From Lentzea terrae (GTDB lineage Bacteria; Actinomycetota; Actinomycetes; Mycobacteriales; Pseudonocardiaceae), in NCBI RefSeq assembly GCF_003265345.1, contig NZ_QFWW01000026.1, positions 457,778 to 521,777 of the forward strand: a stretch of DNA of 64,000 bases, written 5' to 3'. Every line of letters begins with the position of its first letter. The stretch's first letter is position 1. The notes below the pieces were generated by a model. The model saw only the letters and a list, made by a program, of their open reading frames with translations, searched no databases and was not told the origin of the DNA. Positions 36,746 through 44,823 of the stretch are shown here, piece after piece. The position numbers and the translations under genes were made by a program.

Positions 36746-37858
36746 ATGACGCGGGACAGCCCTGCCACTAGCGTCAACGCTGTGCTTGCCGAGCTGTTCG
36801 CCGCGGCCGCGAACGGATGCCGCGACCGCAGTCCGCTGACCCATCGACTCCTCGACGACGCTGCCGACGACCTCAGGCAGGGCGGCGTCACGACCAAGAT
36901 CATGGCGGGCTCCGAGCGCGACCGGGAGGGCTCCGTGCCCGGTCTGCGGTTCGCGGGCGCCGTGCACCGGCTCGTCCTCGAAGGGCTCGCACCGGAGCTC
37001 GCGAAGCACTACCCGTCCGTCGGGGGCCAGCCGCACCTGCCGACGCTGTGGGAGGACGCGCTGCCCGCGCTCAAGGAGCACGCGGACCTCCTGCGGTACC
37101 GGATCACCGCCACGGTCGTGCAGACCAACGAACCCGGCCGCAGCGCGCCCCTCTACGGCGGCCTGCTGGTCGCCGCGCAGGAGGCGGCGCGAGCGGCCGG
37201 GCGGCACGTGCCGTTCTGCGTGCGGTTGCTGGAGGTCGGCGCGAGTGGCGGGCTCAACCTGCGACCGCACCACACCGGCTACCAGCTGGAGGACCGGGTC
37301 CTCGGCGATCCGGACAGCCTGCTCGTGCTCGACCCCGAGTGGACCGGCAGGCCACCGGCGGACCTCGACCACCGGCTGCGCGTCGTCGGGCGCGCCGGCT
37401 GCGACCTCCACCCGGTCGACGTGTCCACAGAGGACGGACGGCTGCACCTCAGCTCGTTCGTCTGGGCGGACCAGCTCGACCGGTGGAACCGCCTCAGGGA
37501 CGCGCTGGACCTCGCCGCGACGGATCCGGTGAAGGTCGACCAGTCGGCGGGCCCCGAATGGCTCGCGAAACAGCTCGCCAGAGTCGAACGCGACGTGCTC
37601 ACCGTGGTGTGGCATTCCGTGGTGTGGCAGTACGTCTCGCCGGCCGACCGGGCGATGGGACGGGCGGTGCTGGCCGACGCGGCGGCGAAGGCCACGCCCA
37701 CGACACCGTTGGCGCTGCTGGTGTTCGAGCCGCGCAGGGAGATCGACTACAAGTTCGCGCTGATGCTCAAGCTCTGGCCGGCCGGGATCTCGCTGTCACT
37801 CGGCGTCGGCGAGGGCCACGGCATCCCCTTCACCTGGAACGTCACCCCCTGGGAGTGA
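36746..37858 (+). CDS. DUF2332 family protein
   Basis: A 370-residue protein matching DUF2332 by the motifs HYPSVGG, VQTNEPGRSAPL, LLEVGASGGLNL and VVWHSVVWQYVS. The LEVGASGGLNL stretch looks like a nucleotide- or SAM-type glycine loop, but activity is not established for the family. It is divergent from the metallophosphoesterase by 28 bases. A second DUF2332 gene lies at 40.2 kb. Its end overlaps the convergent membrane protein gene by 17 bases. Confidence 0.88.
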   Translation: MTRDSPATSVNAVLAELFAAAANGCRDRSPLTHRLLDDAADDLRQGGVTTKIMAGSERDREGSVPGLRFAGAVHRLVLEGLAPELAKHYPSVGGQPHLPTLWEDALPALKEHADLLRYRITATVVQTNEPGRSAPLYGGLLVAAQEAARAAGRHVPFCVRLLEVGASGGLNLRPHHTGYQLEDRVLGDPDSLLVLDPEWTGRPPADLDHRLRVVGRAGCDLHPVDVSTEDGRLHLSSFVWADQLDRWNRLRDALDLAATDPVKVDQSAGPEWLAKQLARVERDVLTVVWHSVVWQYVSPADRAMGRAVLADAAAKATPTTPLALLVFEPRREIDYKFALMLKLWPAGISLSLGVGEGHGIPFTWNVTPWE

Positions 37859-38219
37859 TCACCGGGTTGATGACGTAGCGCCCGTCCTGCGACTCGACGG
37901 GCAGCTTGAACTCCGAACGGATGCCGTCGCGCGTGTAGAGCACGACGACGGCACCGTCACGGTAGAAACCGCCCTCGACGCGAGCGGACGAGAAGTGCTC
38001 GGTGGTGGACTTCGCGACGTCCTCACCACCAATGGCGAGCAACGGCTGCAGCTGGTGGAAGTCGTTGGCGCGCAAGGCGTTGGTCACCTCGGCCGCCAAC
38101 TGTTCCGGTGAGTCCTCGCCGGGGTCCGGCCAGCTCGCGATGGAGATGACGACCATCGTGAGCCAGCTGACGGCGAACACCAGGATCCAGAAGCGCAGGT
38201 TGCTCAGCTGACGGCGCAC
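37842..38219 (-). CDS. small membrane-anchored protein downstream of corA
   Basis: A 125-residue protein with one N-terminal helix (RFWILVFAVSWLTMVVISI, residues 9-27). An extracytoplasmic domain follows (EQLAAEVTNALRANDFHQLQ..., a DUF4878-like alpha/beta pattern). It starts at GTG 38219, one base after the stop of the 31-residue ORF whose sequence resembles its own N-terminus. It is the last gene of the corA run. Function unknown. Confidence 0.75.
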   Translation of the reverse strand: MRRQLSNLRFWILVFAVSWLTMVVISIASWPDPGEDSPEQLAAEVTNALRANDFHQLQPLLAIGGEDVAKSTTEHFSSARVEGGFYRDGAVVVLYTRDGIRSEFKLPVESQDGRYVINPVITPRG

Positions 38220-38220
38220 G

Positions 38221-38316
38221 TCAGGGCGTTCCGCTGATCAGCACGAACACGGTGGTGATCCAGCAGAGCAGAAACGCGAGGATCCAGAAGCGGATGTTGG
38301 TGAGCAGTCTGGTCAT
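38221..38316 (-). CDS. 31-residue single-helix membrane protein
   Basis: A very small ORF (ATG 38316, TGA 38223-38221) with a strong GGGAGG site 8 bases upstream. The product is almost only one membrane helix (RFWILAFLLCWITTVFVLI). It resembles the N-terminus of the following gene over about 27 residues (LTNIRFWILAF against LSNLRFWILVF), so the two look like a tandem duplication. Spacing to the next start is one base. It follows corA by 43 bases in the same direction. Confidence 0.7.
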   Translation of the reverse strand: MTRLLTNIRFWILAFLLCWITTVFVLISGTP

Positions 38317-38359
38317 GACAAAGCCTCCCTACGACGAACAAAGCGAGCGAAAACGAGGA

Positions 38360-39430
38360 CTAGAGCCAGCGATTTCGGCGCAATATTCGGTAGAGCGTCA
38401 GGCAGGCGATGAGGACCAGGCTCATCACCAGGGGATAGCCGAACTTCCACTTGAGCTCGGGCATGTAGTCGAAGTTCATGCCGTACACACCGACGACCAT
38501 GGTGGGCACGGAGATGATCGCGACCCACGAGGTGATCTTGCGCATGTCGGTGTTCTGCTGCAGCGTGATCTTCGCGAGCGTCGCGTCGACCAGCGTGGTC
38601 AGCAGCTCGTCGAACGCCGTGACGCGCTCGGACACCTCGGTGAGGTGGTCGTCGACGTCGCGGAAGAACGCGCGGACCTGCTCGGGGATGAGCGGCGTGT
38701 AGCCCTCTGCCAAGCGGCGCAACGGGTTCGCGAGCGGCATCACCGCGCGGCGCAGCTCGACCACCTCGCGCTTGAACATGTAGATCTGCTCGGCGCTGAC
38801 CTCGGTGCGCGGCGCGAAGACCCGCTCCTCCATGCGGTCGATGTCGTCCTCGATGTGGTCGGTGACCTCGAGGTAGTTGTCGACGACGTGGTCGGCGATC
38901 GCGTGCAGGACCGCGGCGGGGCCGATCTCCAGCTGCTCCGCGTCGGCCTCCATCTCGTGGCGCAGCTTGGAGAGCCCGGAGTGGTTGCCGTGCCGCACGG
39001 TGATGACGAAGTCCTTGCCGAGGAACACCATGATCTCGCCGGACTCGACGATCTCGTTGGCGGTGTCGGGGGACTCGTTGGTCACGTAGCGGACGGTCTT
39101 GAAGACCATGAAGAGCGTGTTGTCGTACCGCTCGAGCTTCGGGCGCTGGTGCGCGTGCACCGCGTCCTCGACGGCGAGCTCGTGCAGCCCGAACGTCTCC
39201 GCGATGCCCTCGATCTGCTCGGCGTCCGGCTCGTGCAGGCCGATCCAGACGAACCCGTCCTTGCGCTTGCGCACTTCCTTGACGGCGTCGGCGTGCGTCC
39301 AGCGGCCGGGCAAGCGCTTGCCGTCGACGTAGACCGCGCAGTCGACCACATAGTGCGACAACGGCACGGTGATATGCGGCGCAGGGCGCTGCTGAGCGCC
39401 GCGTCCGCGGATCGAGGGCAAGCTGGGCAT
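38360..39430 (-). CDS. corA: CorA-family magnesium/cobalt transporter
   Basis: A 356-residue CorA channel. A large cytosolic N-terminal alpha/beta domain and long helices lead to two C-terminal membrane helices. The selectivity-filter motif GMN is at residues 317-319, followed by FDYMPEL, and the basic tail RRNRW closes the protein. ATG at 39430 has a good GGAGG site. The 290-base upstream region carries a small leader ORF and hairpins. The gene corresponds to Rv1239c at the end of the conserved block. Confidence 0.95.
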   Translation of the reverse strand: MPSLPSIRGRGAQQRPAPHITVPLSHYVVDCAVYVDGKRLPGRWTHADAVKEVRKRKDGFVWIGLHEPDAEQIEGIAETFGLHELAVEDAVHAHQRPKLERYDNTLFMVFKTVRYVTNESPDTANEIVESGEIMVFLGKDFVITVRHGNHSGLSKLRHEMEADAEQLEIGPAAVLHAIADHVVDNYLEVTDHIEDDIDRMEERVFAPRTEVSAEQIYMFKREVVELRRAVMPLANPLRRLAEGYTPLIPEQVRAFFRDVDDHLTEVSERVTAFDELLTTLVDATLAKITLQQNTDMRKITSWVAIISVPTMVVGVYGMNFDYMPELKWKFGYPLVMSLVLIACLTLYRILRRNRWL

Positions 39431-39523
39431 GGTGAGTTCCTCCAGGGCCACACGTCGTCGTTCAGGTGCACGCAAGCACGACGGGCGTCCCTACCGGGGG
39501 AAACTCGAACGGTCTAGAACGAT

Positions 39524-39583
39524 CTAGCCGGCCACCTCGGTGAGGACGCGCTTGGTACTGGCAGGGTGGGGGTCCTTGCTCAT
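39524..39583 (-). CDS. putative leader peptide ORF in the corA 5' region
   Basis: A 19-codon ORF (ATG 39583, TAG 39526-39524) with a very strong GGAGGTGAGG site. It starts MSKDPHPASTK, an Asp-Pro-x-Pro stretch. The ribosome site (GGTGAGGAC, 39589-39597) is complementary to codons near its end (39539-39547), and a CTAGA-TCGT-TCTAG hairpin covers the stop. Leader ORFs with Asp/Glu-Pro runs sense low Mg upstream of mgtA in enteric bacteria, and corA of Salmonella has a leader ORF (corL). Its role here is inferred from position and composition. Confidence 0.5.
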   Translation of the reverse strand: MSKDPHPASTKRVLTEVAG

Positions 39584-39721
39584 TTAGGGGTCCTCACCTC
39601 CTCGGGGCGAAGGTCACTGGTGGTGGAAATCCTCACACACCGGTTGCCGAGGGTACTCCCTCCGCGTAAAGACTGTCTCCCCACCCGAGACAGATCTCGA
39701 TCACACGTAGTTGGAGGCGCG

Positions 39722-40225
39722 GTGCAGTTCGGTCGGTACTACGAGGAGTTCGAGGTCGGAGCGGTCTACAAGCACTGGCCGGGCAAGACGGTCACGGAGT
39801 ACGACGACCACCTGTTCTGCCTGCTCACGATGAATCACCATCCGCTCCACATGGATGTGAACTACGCGGAGAACACGACCGACTTCAAGAAGAACGTCGT
39901 GGTCGGCAACTACATCTACTCGTTGCTGCTGGGCATGTCCGTGCCCGACGTCTCCGGCAAGGCGATCGCCAACCTGGAGATCGAGTCGCTGCGGCACGTG
40001 AAGCCGACGTTCCACGGTGACACGATCTACGGTGAGACCGAGGTGCTCGACAAGACGCCGTCCAAGTCGAAGGACGACAGGGGCGTGGTCTACGTGGAGA
40101 CTCGCGGCTACAAGCAGGACGGCACCGTCGTGTGCATCTTCCGGCGCAAGGTCATGGTGCCGAAGAAGTCCTACGGTGACGCACGTGGCGGCGAGCAGCC
40201 GGGACGCCCTGAACCCAAGGAGTGA
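39722..40225 (+). CDS. MaoC-family hot-dog hydratase
   Basis: A 167-residue single hot-dog protein (GRYYEEFEVGAVYKHWPGKT; NHHPLHMDVNYAE; GDTIYGETEVLDK). The Asp/His hydratase positions are in the NHHPLHMD region. It resembles the MaoC protein found with meaA/ccr in streptomycetes, where a mesaconyl-CoA hydratase-type role is assumed. The GTG at 39722 follows TTGGAGG. It is one base from the next gene (DUF2332). Confidence 0.88.
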   Translation: MQFGRYYEEFEVGAVYKHWPGKTVTEYDDHLFCLLTMNHHPLHMDVNYAENTTDFKKNVVVGNYIYSLLLGMSVPDVSGKAIANLEIESLRHVKPTFHGDTIYGETEVLDKTPSKSKDDRGVVYVETRGYKQDGTVVCIFRRKVMVPKKSYGDARGGEQPGRPEPKE

Positions 40226-40226
40226 C

Positions 40227-41222
40227 GTGACTTCTCTGGATCTGGCACAGCAACGTTTGCGGGCGTTCGCGGAGGAGGCAGCAGGAATTTCGCCTCTCTA
40301 CGAGCACCTCGCGTCGCGTGCTGCCGAGGATCCGGAGATCGCCGATCTGCTGACCGCCGCCAGTGAGGACAACGCCACGGGCGAGCTCCTGCTGGCGGCG
40401 GCGCACCGGCTCGTCCAGGCCGAGCCGTTCCACCAGCTCTCCAACTACTACCCGTCGCTCGGCGGGACCTACGGCGCGGACGAGAGCACCTGGCCGCTCT
40501 TCCGCGACTTCCTGCTGCAGCGTGGTGACCGCGTGCGGGCGCTGGTGGCTTCGCAGGTGATCCAGACCAACGAGGTCCGCAGGGCCGCGCTGCTGTACCC
40601 GGCCGTGGCCGCCGCGGCGAAGCAGGCCGGCGGACCGATCGGACTCGTGGAGGCCGCGACGACCGCGGGCCTGCTGCTCGGGCTCGACCAGTACTCGTAC
40701 CGCTACCAGACCCAGGAGGCCGGCCAGCTCGTCGCCGGGCCCGCCAAGGCCGCGCTGGGCCTGCACTGCGCGCTGGAGCTGGCGCCGGGCGCGGTGCTGC
40801 CGAAGCTGCCGAAGACGGTCAAGGTGGCCGCGAAGGCGGGCATCGGCGTGGCACCCGCCGACCTGGCCGATGAGGACGCGTACGCCTGGCTGGAGGCGTG
40901 CGTGTGGGCCGACCAACCGGAGCGGCTGCGGCTGTTCGGGGTGGCGAGCGGGGTGCTGCGCAAGAACCCGCCCCGGCTGGTGGCCGGCGACCCGGTGGCG
41001 GACCTCGCCAAGGCGGTCGAGGGGATCGACGCTCCGCTCGTGGTCATCTCGAGCGGTAGTGGGCTCGACCTCGTGCCCGCCTTGTCCGCTTTGGGCAGAC
41101 CTGCCTGGTGGGCTGCGCACGAGGACGGTGAGCTGCGGCTCATCCGGGTCGGTGACGCGGGCGTGGAGACGTCCACTCTGGCCACCACCGAGGCCCACGG
41201 GCAACGTCTCGTTTGGCGCTGA
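40227..41222 (+). CDS. DUF2332 family protein (second copy)
   Basis: A 331-residue DUF2332 protein, distant paralogue of the one at 36.7 kb. Shared motifs are NYYPSLGG, IQTNEVRRAALL, GLVEAATTAGLLL and EACVWADQPERLRL. The glycine-rich loop of the first copy (GASGGLNL) is changed to ATTAGLLL. It directly follows the MaoC gene with one base between stop and start, so it is co-translated. Function unknown. Confidence 0.85.
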   Translation: MTSLDLAQQRLRAFAEEAAGISPLYEHLASRAAEDPEIADLLTAASEDNATGELLLAAAHRLVQAEPFHQLSNYYPSLGGTYGADESTWPLFRDFLLQRGDRVRALVASQVIQTNEVRRAALLYPAVAAAAKQAGGPIGLVEAATTAGLLLGLDQYSYRYQTQEAGQLVAGPAKAALGLHCALELAPGAVLPKLPKTVKVAAKAGIGVAPADLADEDAYAWLEACVWADQPERLRLFGVASGVLRKNPPRLVAGDPVADLAKAVEGIDAPLVVISSGSGLDLVPALSALGRPAWWAAHEDGELRLIRVGDAGVETSTLATTEAHGQRLVWR

Positions 41223-41250
41223 ACGCCGGCCTCGATCGCGTGAACCCTGA

Positions 41251-41670
41251 TCAGGCTCTGGGCAGGCAGTTCCACTCGGAAAGCGCTTGCAGGAGGCCGT
41301 CCGCGGTGGGAAGTGTGGCCAACGTCGCACTGTCGACCCACCGGACATCCGATGCGTCGTCGCCCGCTTGGAGCACACCCGACGTGACCTGGCATTCGTA
41401 GTCGAAGATCAAGAAAACCCCGTTCGGGGCCGCTCGCTCGACGCTGCCGACGAGGCGTCCAACGGTAACGGAGAGTCCCGTTTCTTCGGAGACTTCCCTA
41501 GTCACGGCAGCCTCGTCCGTCTCATTCGGCTCCACGCGGCCGCCCGGTATCGACCACATGCCCTCACCAGGCGGATTGGCGCGTCGCACGAGCAGTAGTC
41601 GCCCGTTCGAGTCATGCACGATGGCTCCGACGCAACGGATCGTGCGCTCGCTGCTGACCGTCACGAACAC
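41251..41670 (-). CDS. NUDIX hydrolase, MutT-like
   Basis: A 139-residue NUDIX protein with a full Nudix box (GGRVEPNETDEAAVTREVSE, then ETGLS) and the substrate-side motif RRANPPGEGMWSIPGG. The start is GTG 41670 with a second GTG 6 bases on. A role in hydrolysing oxidised or other nucleotides is possible; the substrate is not shown. Confidence 0.88.
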   Translation of the reverse strand: MFVTVSSERTIRCVGAIVHDSNGRLLLVRRANPPGEGMWSIPGGRVEPNETDEAAVTREVSEETGLSVTVGRLVGSVERAAPNGVFLIFDYECQVTSGVLQAGDDASDVRWVDSATLATLPTADGLLQALSEWNCLPRA

Positions 41671-41805
41671 GAAGCGTAGTCACCCCTCAACGGCGGTGCA
41701 GTGGACTACCCCGGCTGCGGTACAAATCTCCCAAGGCGCTGGGTCGTGCTGTACAACGGTCACGAACGGCGCCAAACGGGTGCGAACGCGGACGGGGTGG
41801 ACACC

Positions 41806-41964
41806 GTGAACTTGAAGAAGATCCTCACTTTCGCCGGAATCGCCTTGCTGCTGTTCTTCCTGATTGCGGAGCCACAGCAGGCCGCGCAGTTGGTGCAGAA
41901 CATCCTCAACTCGCTGCGAACTGCGGCTGAGGCCCTGATCACCTTCGTGCGACAATTGTTCTAG
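41806..41964 (+). CDS. small membrane protein
   Basis: A 52-residue protein with one helix (ILTFAGIALLLFFLI, residues 5-19) and an amphipathic C-terminal helix (QAAQLVQNILNSLRTAAEAL). GTG at 41806 has a GGGGTGG site. Small proteins of this pattern occur in related actinomycetes as I recall. It precedes the PH-domain membrane gene by 65 bases. Function unknown. Confidence 0.68.
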   Translation: MNLKKILTFAGIALLLFFLIAEPQQAAQLVQNILNSLRTAAEALITFVRQLF

Positions 41965-42029
41965 TTCACCCGGCTGCACGGGCGAGCGGGGACAGGGCAC
42001 TGGCTGGCACCAGGAAGGGCTGGTAGCGC

Positions 42030-42590
42030 ATGTTCGCACCACGGGATCCGGACGACTACCTGTTGTCGAGCGAGCGTCGGGTCATCCGGGTGCGCAGGCA
42101 CTGGTCTTACCTGATCTGGGACGTGCTCGAAGCGGCGGCTCTGCTCGCCGGCTTCATGATGATCTCTTACCTGCTCCCCAGCAACGCCGGCGTGATCCAG
42201 AACGTGCTGTGGTACGGCGGGCTGCTGGTCCTGCTGCGGCTCGCCTACTTCATCATCGAGTGGTGGGTCGAGCGCATCGTCGTCACCGACAAGCGGTTCA
42301 TGCTGACGTCGGGCGTCTTCGAGACCAAGGTCGCGATGATGCCCATCAGCAAGGTCACCGACCTCACCTATGAGCGGACCGTCGGCGGGCGCATGCTCGG
42401 CTACGGCACGCTGATCGTGGAGTCGGCCGGTCAGATCCAGGCGCTGAACCGCCTGGAGTACCTGCCGGATCCCGAAGAGGTGTACGACGCCATTTCGGAG
42501 CTGACCTTCGGTGACAAGAAGGCGCAGGCCGAGCGGTTCTCGATGATCAAGGCACAGCGCGCCGCACGCGGGAAGAAGATGGTCCCTTGA
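42030..42590 (+). CDS. membrane protein with bacterial PH domain (bPH_2)
   Basis: A 186-residue protein. Two membrane helices (about 28-48 and 57-76) precede a bPH_2 domain (VERIVVTDKRFMLTSGVFETKVAMMPISKVTDLTYER-type fold; about 78-150). The tail is basic. The stop TGA (42588-42590) lies in the first bases of the tnpB insertion, yet the rebuilt uninterrupted site gives the same last residue and stop, so the protein is complete. Function unknown. Confidence 0.87.
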   Translation: MFAPRDPDDYLLSSERRVIRVRRHWSYLIWDVLEAAALLAGFMMISYLLPSNAGVIQNVLWYGGLLVLLRLAYFIIEWWVERIVVTDKRFMLTSGVFETKVAMMPISKVTDLTYERTVGGRMLGYGTLIVESAGQIQALNRLEYLPDPEEVYDAISELTFGDKKAQAERFSMIKAQRAARGKKMVP

Positions 42591-43790
42591 CATCCTCTCC
42601 GCCCTGACGGACGGAGATTCCCTCCACGCTGTGTGTTGAACACACGGCGTGCGGGTGGGTTACCGCTTCGCCGCGCGGTGCCGGCATCGCTGCTGGTCTT
42701 ACCTGCGCTCCACGGTCGTTGAAGTCCGCCTGCCCGGCGGCCTTGATGTTCTTGGCAGCGTTGATGTCACGGTCGTGGGTGCTGCCGCACGGGCACTCCC
42801 ACGATCGGACATCGAGCATCAACTTGTCGTTGATCCTGCCGCAGTCCGAGCACATCCGGGTGGATGGGAAGTACCGGTCCACCCTGGCGAACGTGCGCCC
42901 GTACAGGGCTGCCTTGTACTCCAGCATCTCTGTGAACGACGCCCAACCGGCGTCGTGCACGGACTTCGCAAGCCGGGTCCTTCCGAGACCGGCCACGCAC
43001 AGATCCTCGACGTACACCGCTTGGTTGTCGCGGATGATCGAGGTCGAGAGTTTGTGCTGCCAGTCACGTCGGGTATCCGCCACCCGCGCATGGGCGCGGG
43101 CTACCTTCACGGCGGCTTTCCTTCGCCTGTTCGATCCCTTGGTTTTGCGGGACAGCGCCCGGTGCAGCTGGCTGAGCTTGCGGGCCGCGCGGCGCAGGAA
43201 CTTCGGCGCTGCCACCTTGGTGCCGTCCGACAAGACGGCGAAGTGTGTCAACCCCAGGTCGATACCCATCGCGGAGTCCGAGGGCGGCAGCACATCGTTC
43301 GTTGTCCGTACGACGAACGACGCGAAATACCGGTCGGCCGCATCCCTGATCACAGTCACGCTGGTCGGTTCGGCCGGGAGTGGGCGTGACCAGCGCACGG
43401 GCACGTCGCCGATCTTCGGCAGCCGCAGGCGGCCGTTGTCCAAGACCTTGAACCGGGCGTTCTTCGTGAAGCGGATTGCCTGCCGGTTGTCCTTGCGTGA
43501 CCGGAAGCGAGGCGCTGCCACCTTGGGACCTTTGCGCCTGCCGGACAGCGAGGCGAGAAAGTTGCGGTACGCGACGTTCAGATCGGCCATGCCCGTTCCG
43601 GCGTGGCCTTCGCCGCGGTGACCTGCTTCGACAACTCCGCATCCGGCAAGTACGGCAATCCATTGGCTCGTGCGTCCTGCCGTGCCCTCAGCCCGTCGTT
43701 GAACACCACCCTGGCACACCCGAACGACCGCGCCAGCGCTTCACGCTGGGCGGTATCCGGGTAGAGCCGGTAGTTGTACCGGAGGTGCAC
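42547..43790 (-). pseudogene. tnpB: tnpB RNA-guided endonuclease gene, disrupted near the 5' end
   Basis: The N-terminus (from GTG 43790: LRYNYRLYPDTAQREALARS) is in one frame to about 43600. It then stops at 43578 after KATPERAW. The rest (ADLNVAYRNF onward) is in another frame. By comparison with intact homologues about 14 codons (SEVSxVVLQQAL-type segment) are missing at the joint, a deletion not divisible by three. Downstream, the RuvC residues look intact: Asp in MGIDLGLTHFAV, Glu in VYVEDLC, Asp in HDRDINAAKN, plus the CxxC...CxC zinc finger. The frame reads through the element end into the PH gene. Confidence 0.85.
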
Positions 43791-43827
43791 TCGTGCACGG
43801 TACCGACCAGTGCCTTTGCTCGAACGG
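42587..43827 (-). mobile_element. IS200/IS605-group tnpB-only insertion, degraded
   Basis: The element carries only a broken tnpB gene. Its right end (TTGACATCC at 42587, then a hairpin CTCCG...CGGAG) matches the ends usual for this group (GGATGTCAA on the tnpB strand). The left end is placed at 43827 because GTGAA (43828-43832; TTCAC on the tnpB strand) is a plausible target/TAM. Joining 42586 to 43828 rebuilds the PH gene's end exactly. No tnpA is present, so movement would need help in trans. There are no terminal inverted repeats, as expected for this group. Confidence 0.72.
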
Positions 43828-43957
43828 GTGAAGGATGCAACAGGAGTCCTGGGTGCTGCCTGGCCCTTCATCCGTCAAACGGGGACCTTCACGCCCCGAA
43901 CGACCGAGCACCGGCCCGTAACACGGACCGTGCAGGGCGTCGTCCACACTGGACGAC

Positions 43958-44815
43958 GTGGTCATCGATCTGCACACCCATTCGTCCGAGTCCGACGGCA
44001 CCGACAGCCCTGCCGAACTGGTGAGGGCGGCGGCGCGAGCCGGACTCGACGCGGTGGCGATCACCGACCACGACACCGCGGCCGGATGGGCCGAGGCGGC
44101 TGCCGCATTGCCTCCTGGCCTGCGACTCGTGCGTGGTGCCGAGCTCTCCTGTGCTTGCCCGGACGGCCGTGGCCGCACGATCACCGTGCACCTGCTGGCC
44201 TATCTCTACGACCCGACGCACGCGGCGTTGATGGTCGAGCAGTCGCGGCTGCGGCTCGAGCGGCGGCATCGGCTGCAGAAGATGGCCGAGATGATGAAGG
44301 CCGACGGGTTTCCGATCGACCCGGTCGACCTCATGGAGCGGTTGCCGTTCGACGCGCCCGCCGGTCGGCCGCACCTGGCGCAGGCGTTGATCCGGGCCGG
44401 GGTGGTGTCGTCCGTCGACGAGGCGTTCGCGACCTACCTGACCGGTGGGCGTTATTACGTGGGGCGGACTGACACGCCCGTCGAGCGGGCCATCGAGATG
44501 ATCACCGAGGCCGGTGGCGTGACGGTGCTGGCGCATCCGTTCGCGGTGTCGCGCGGGCCGATCGTGACCGCTGACGTCGTGCGGTCGTTGGCTTCCGCCG
44601 GTCTGGCCGGTGTCGAGGTCGACCACCCGGACCACGATGCTGCGACGCGTTCCTCGTTGCGGTCGCTCGCGTCCTCGTTGGACCTGATCGTCACCGGGTC
44701 GAGTGACTACCACGGCACGAACAAGACGGTGCGGCTCGGCGCGGAGACGACGGCGCCGGAGATGCTGGATGCTCTGGCCGAGCGGGCGACCGGCGGCAAG
44801 ATCCTCGTGGGATAG
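43958..44815 (+). CDS. PHP-domain phosphoesterase (YciV/TrpH-like)
   Basis: A 285-residue metal-dependent phosphatase. PHP motifs are HTHSSESDGT (His6, His8), ITDHDT, the Glu in GAELSC, LAHPFA and SSDYHG. Relatives are 3',5'-nucleoside bisphosphate phosphatases or 5'-exonucleases on short RNA (RNase AM). It starts at GTG 43958; MarC follows 8 bases after. Confidence 0.9.
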   Translation: MVIDLHTHSSESDGTDSPAELVRAAARAGLDAVAITDHDTAAGWAEAAAALPPGLRLVRGAELSCACPDGRGRTITVHLLAYLYDPTHAALMVEQSRLRLERRHRLQKMAEMMKADGFPIDPVDLMERLPFDAPAGRPHLAQALIRAGVVSSVDEAFATYLTGGRYYVGRTDTPVERAIEMITEAGGVTVLAHPFAVSRGPIVTADVVRSLASAGLAGVEVDHPDHDAATRSSLRSLASSLDLIVTGSSDYHGTNKTVRLGAETTAPEMLDALAERATGGKILVG

Positions 44816-44823
44816 GTGGCTTC

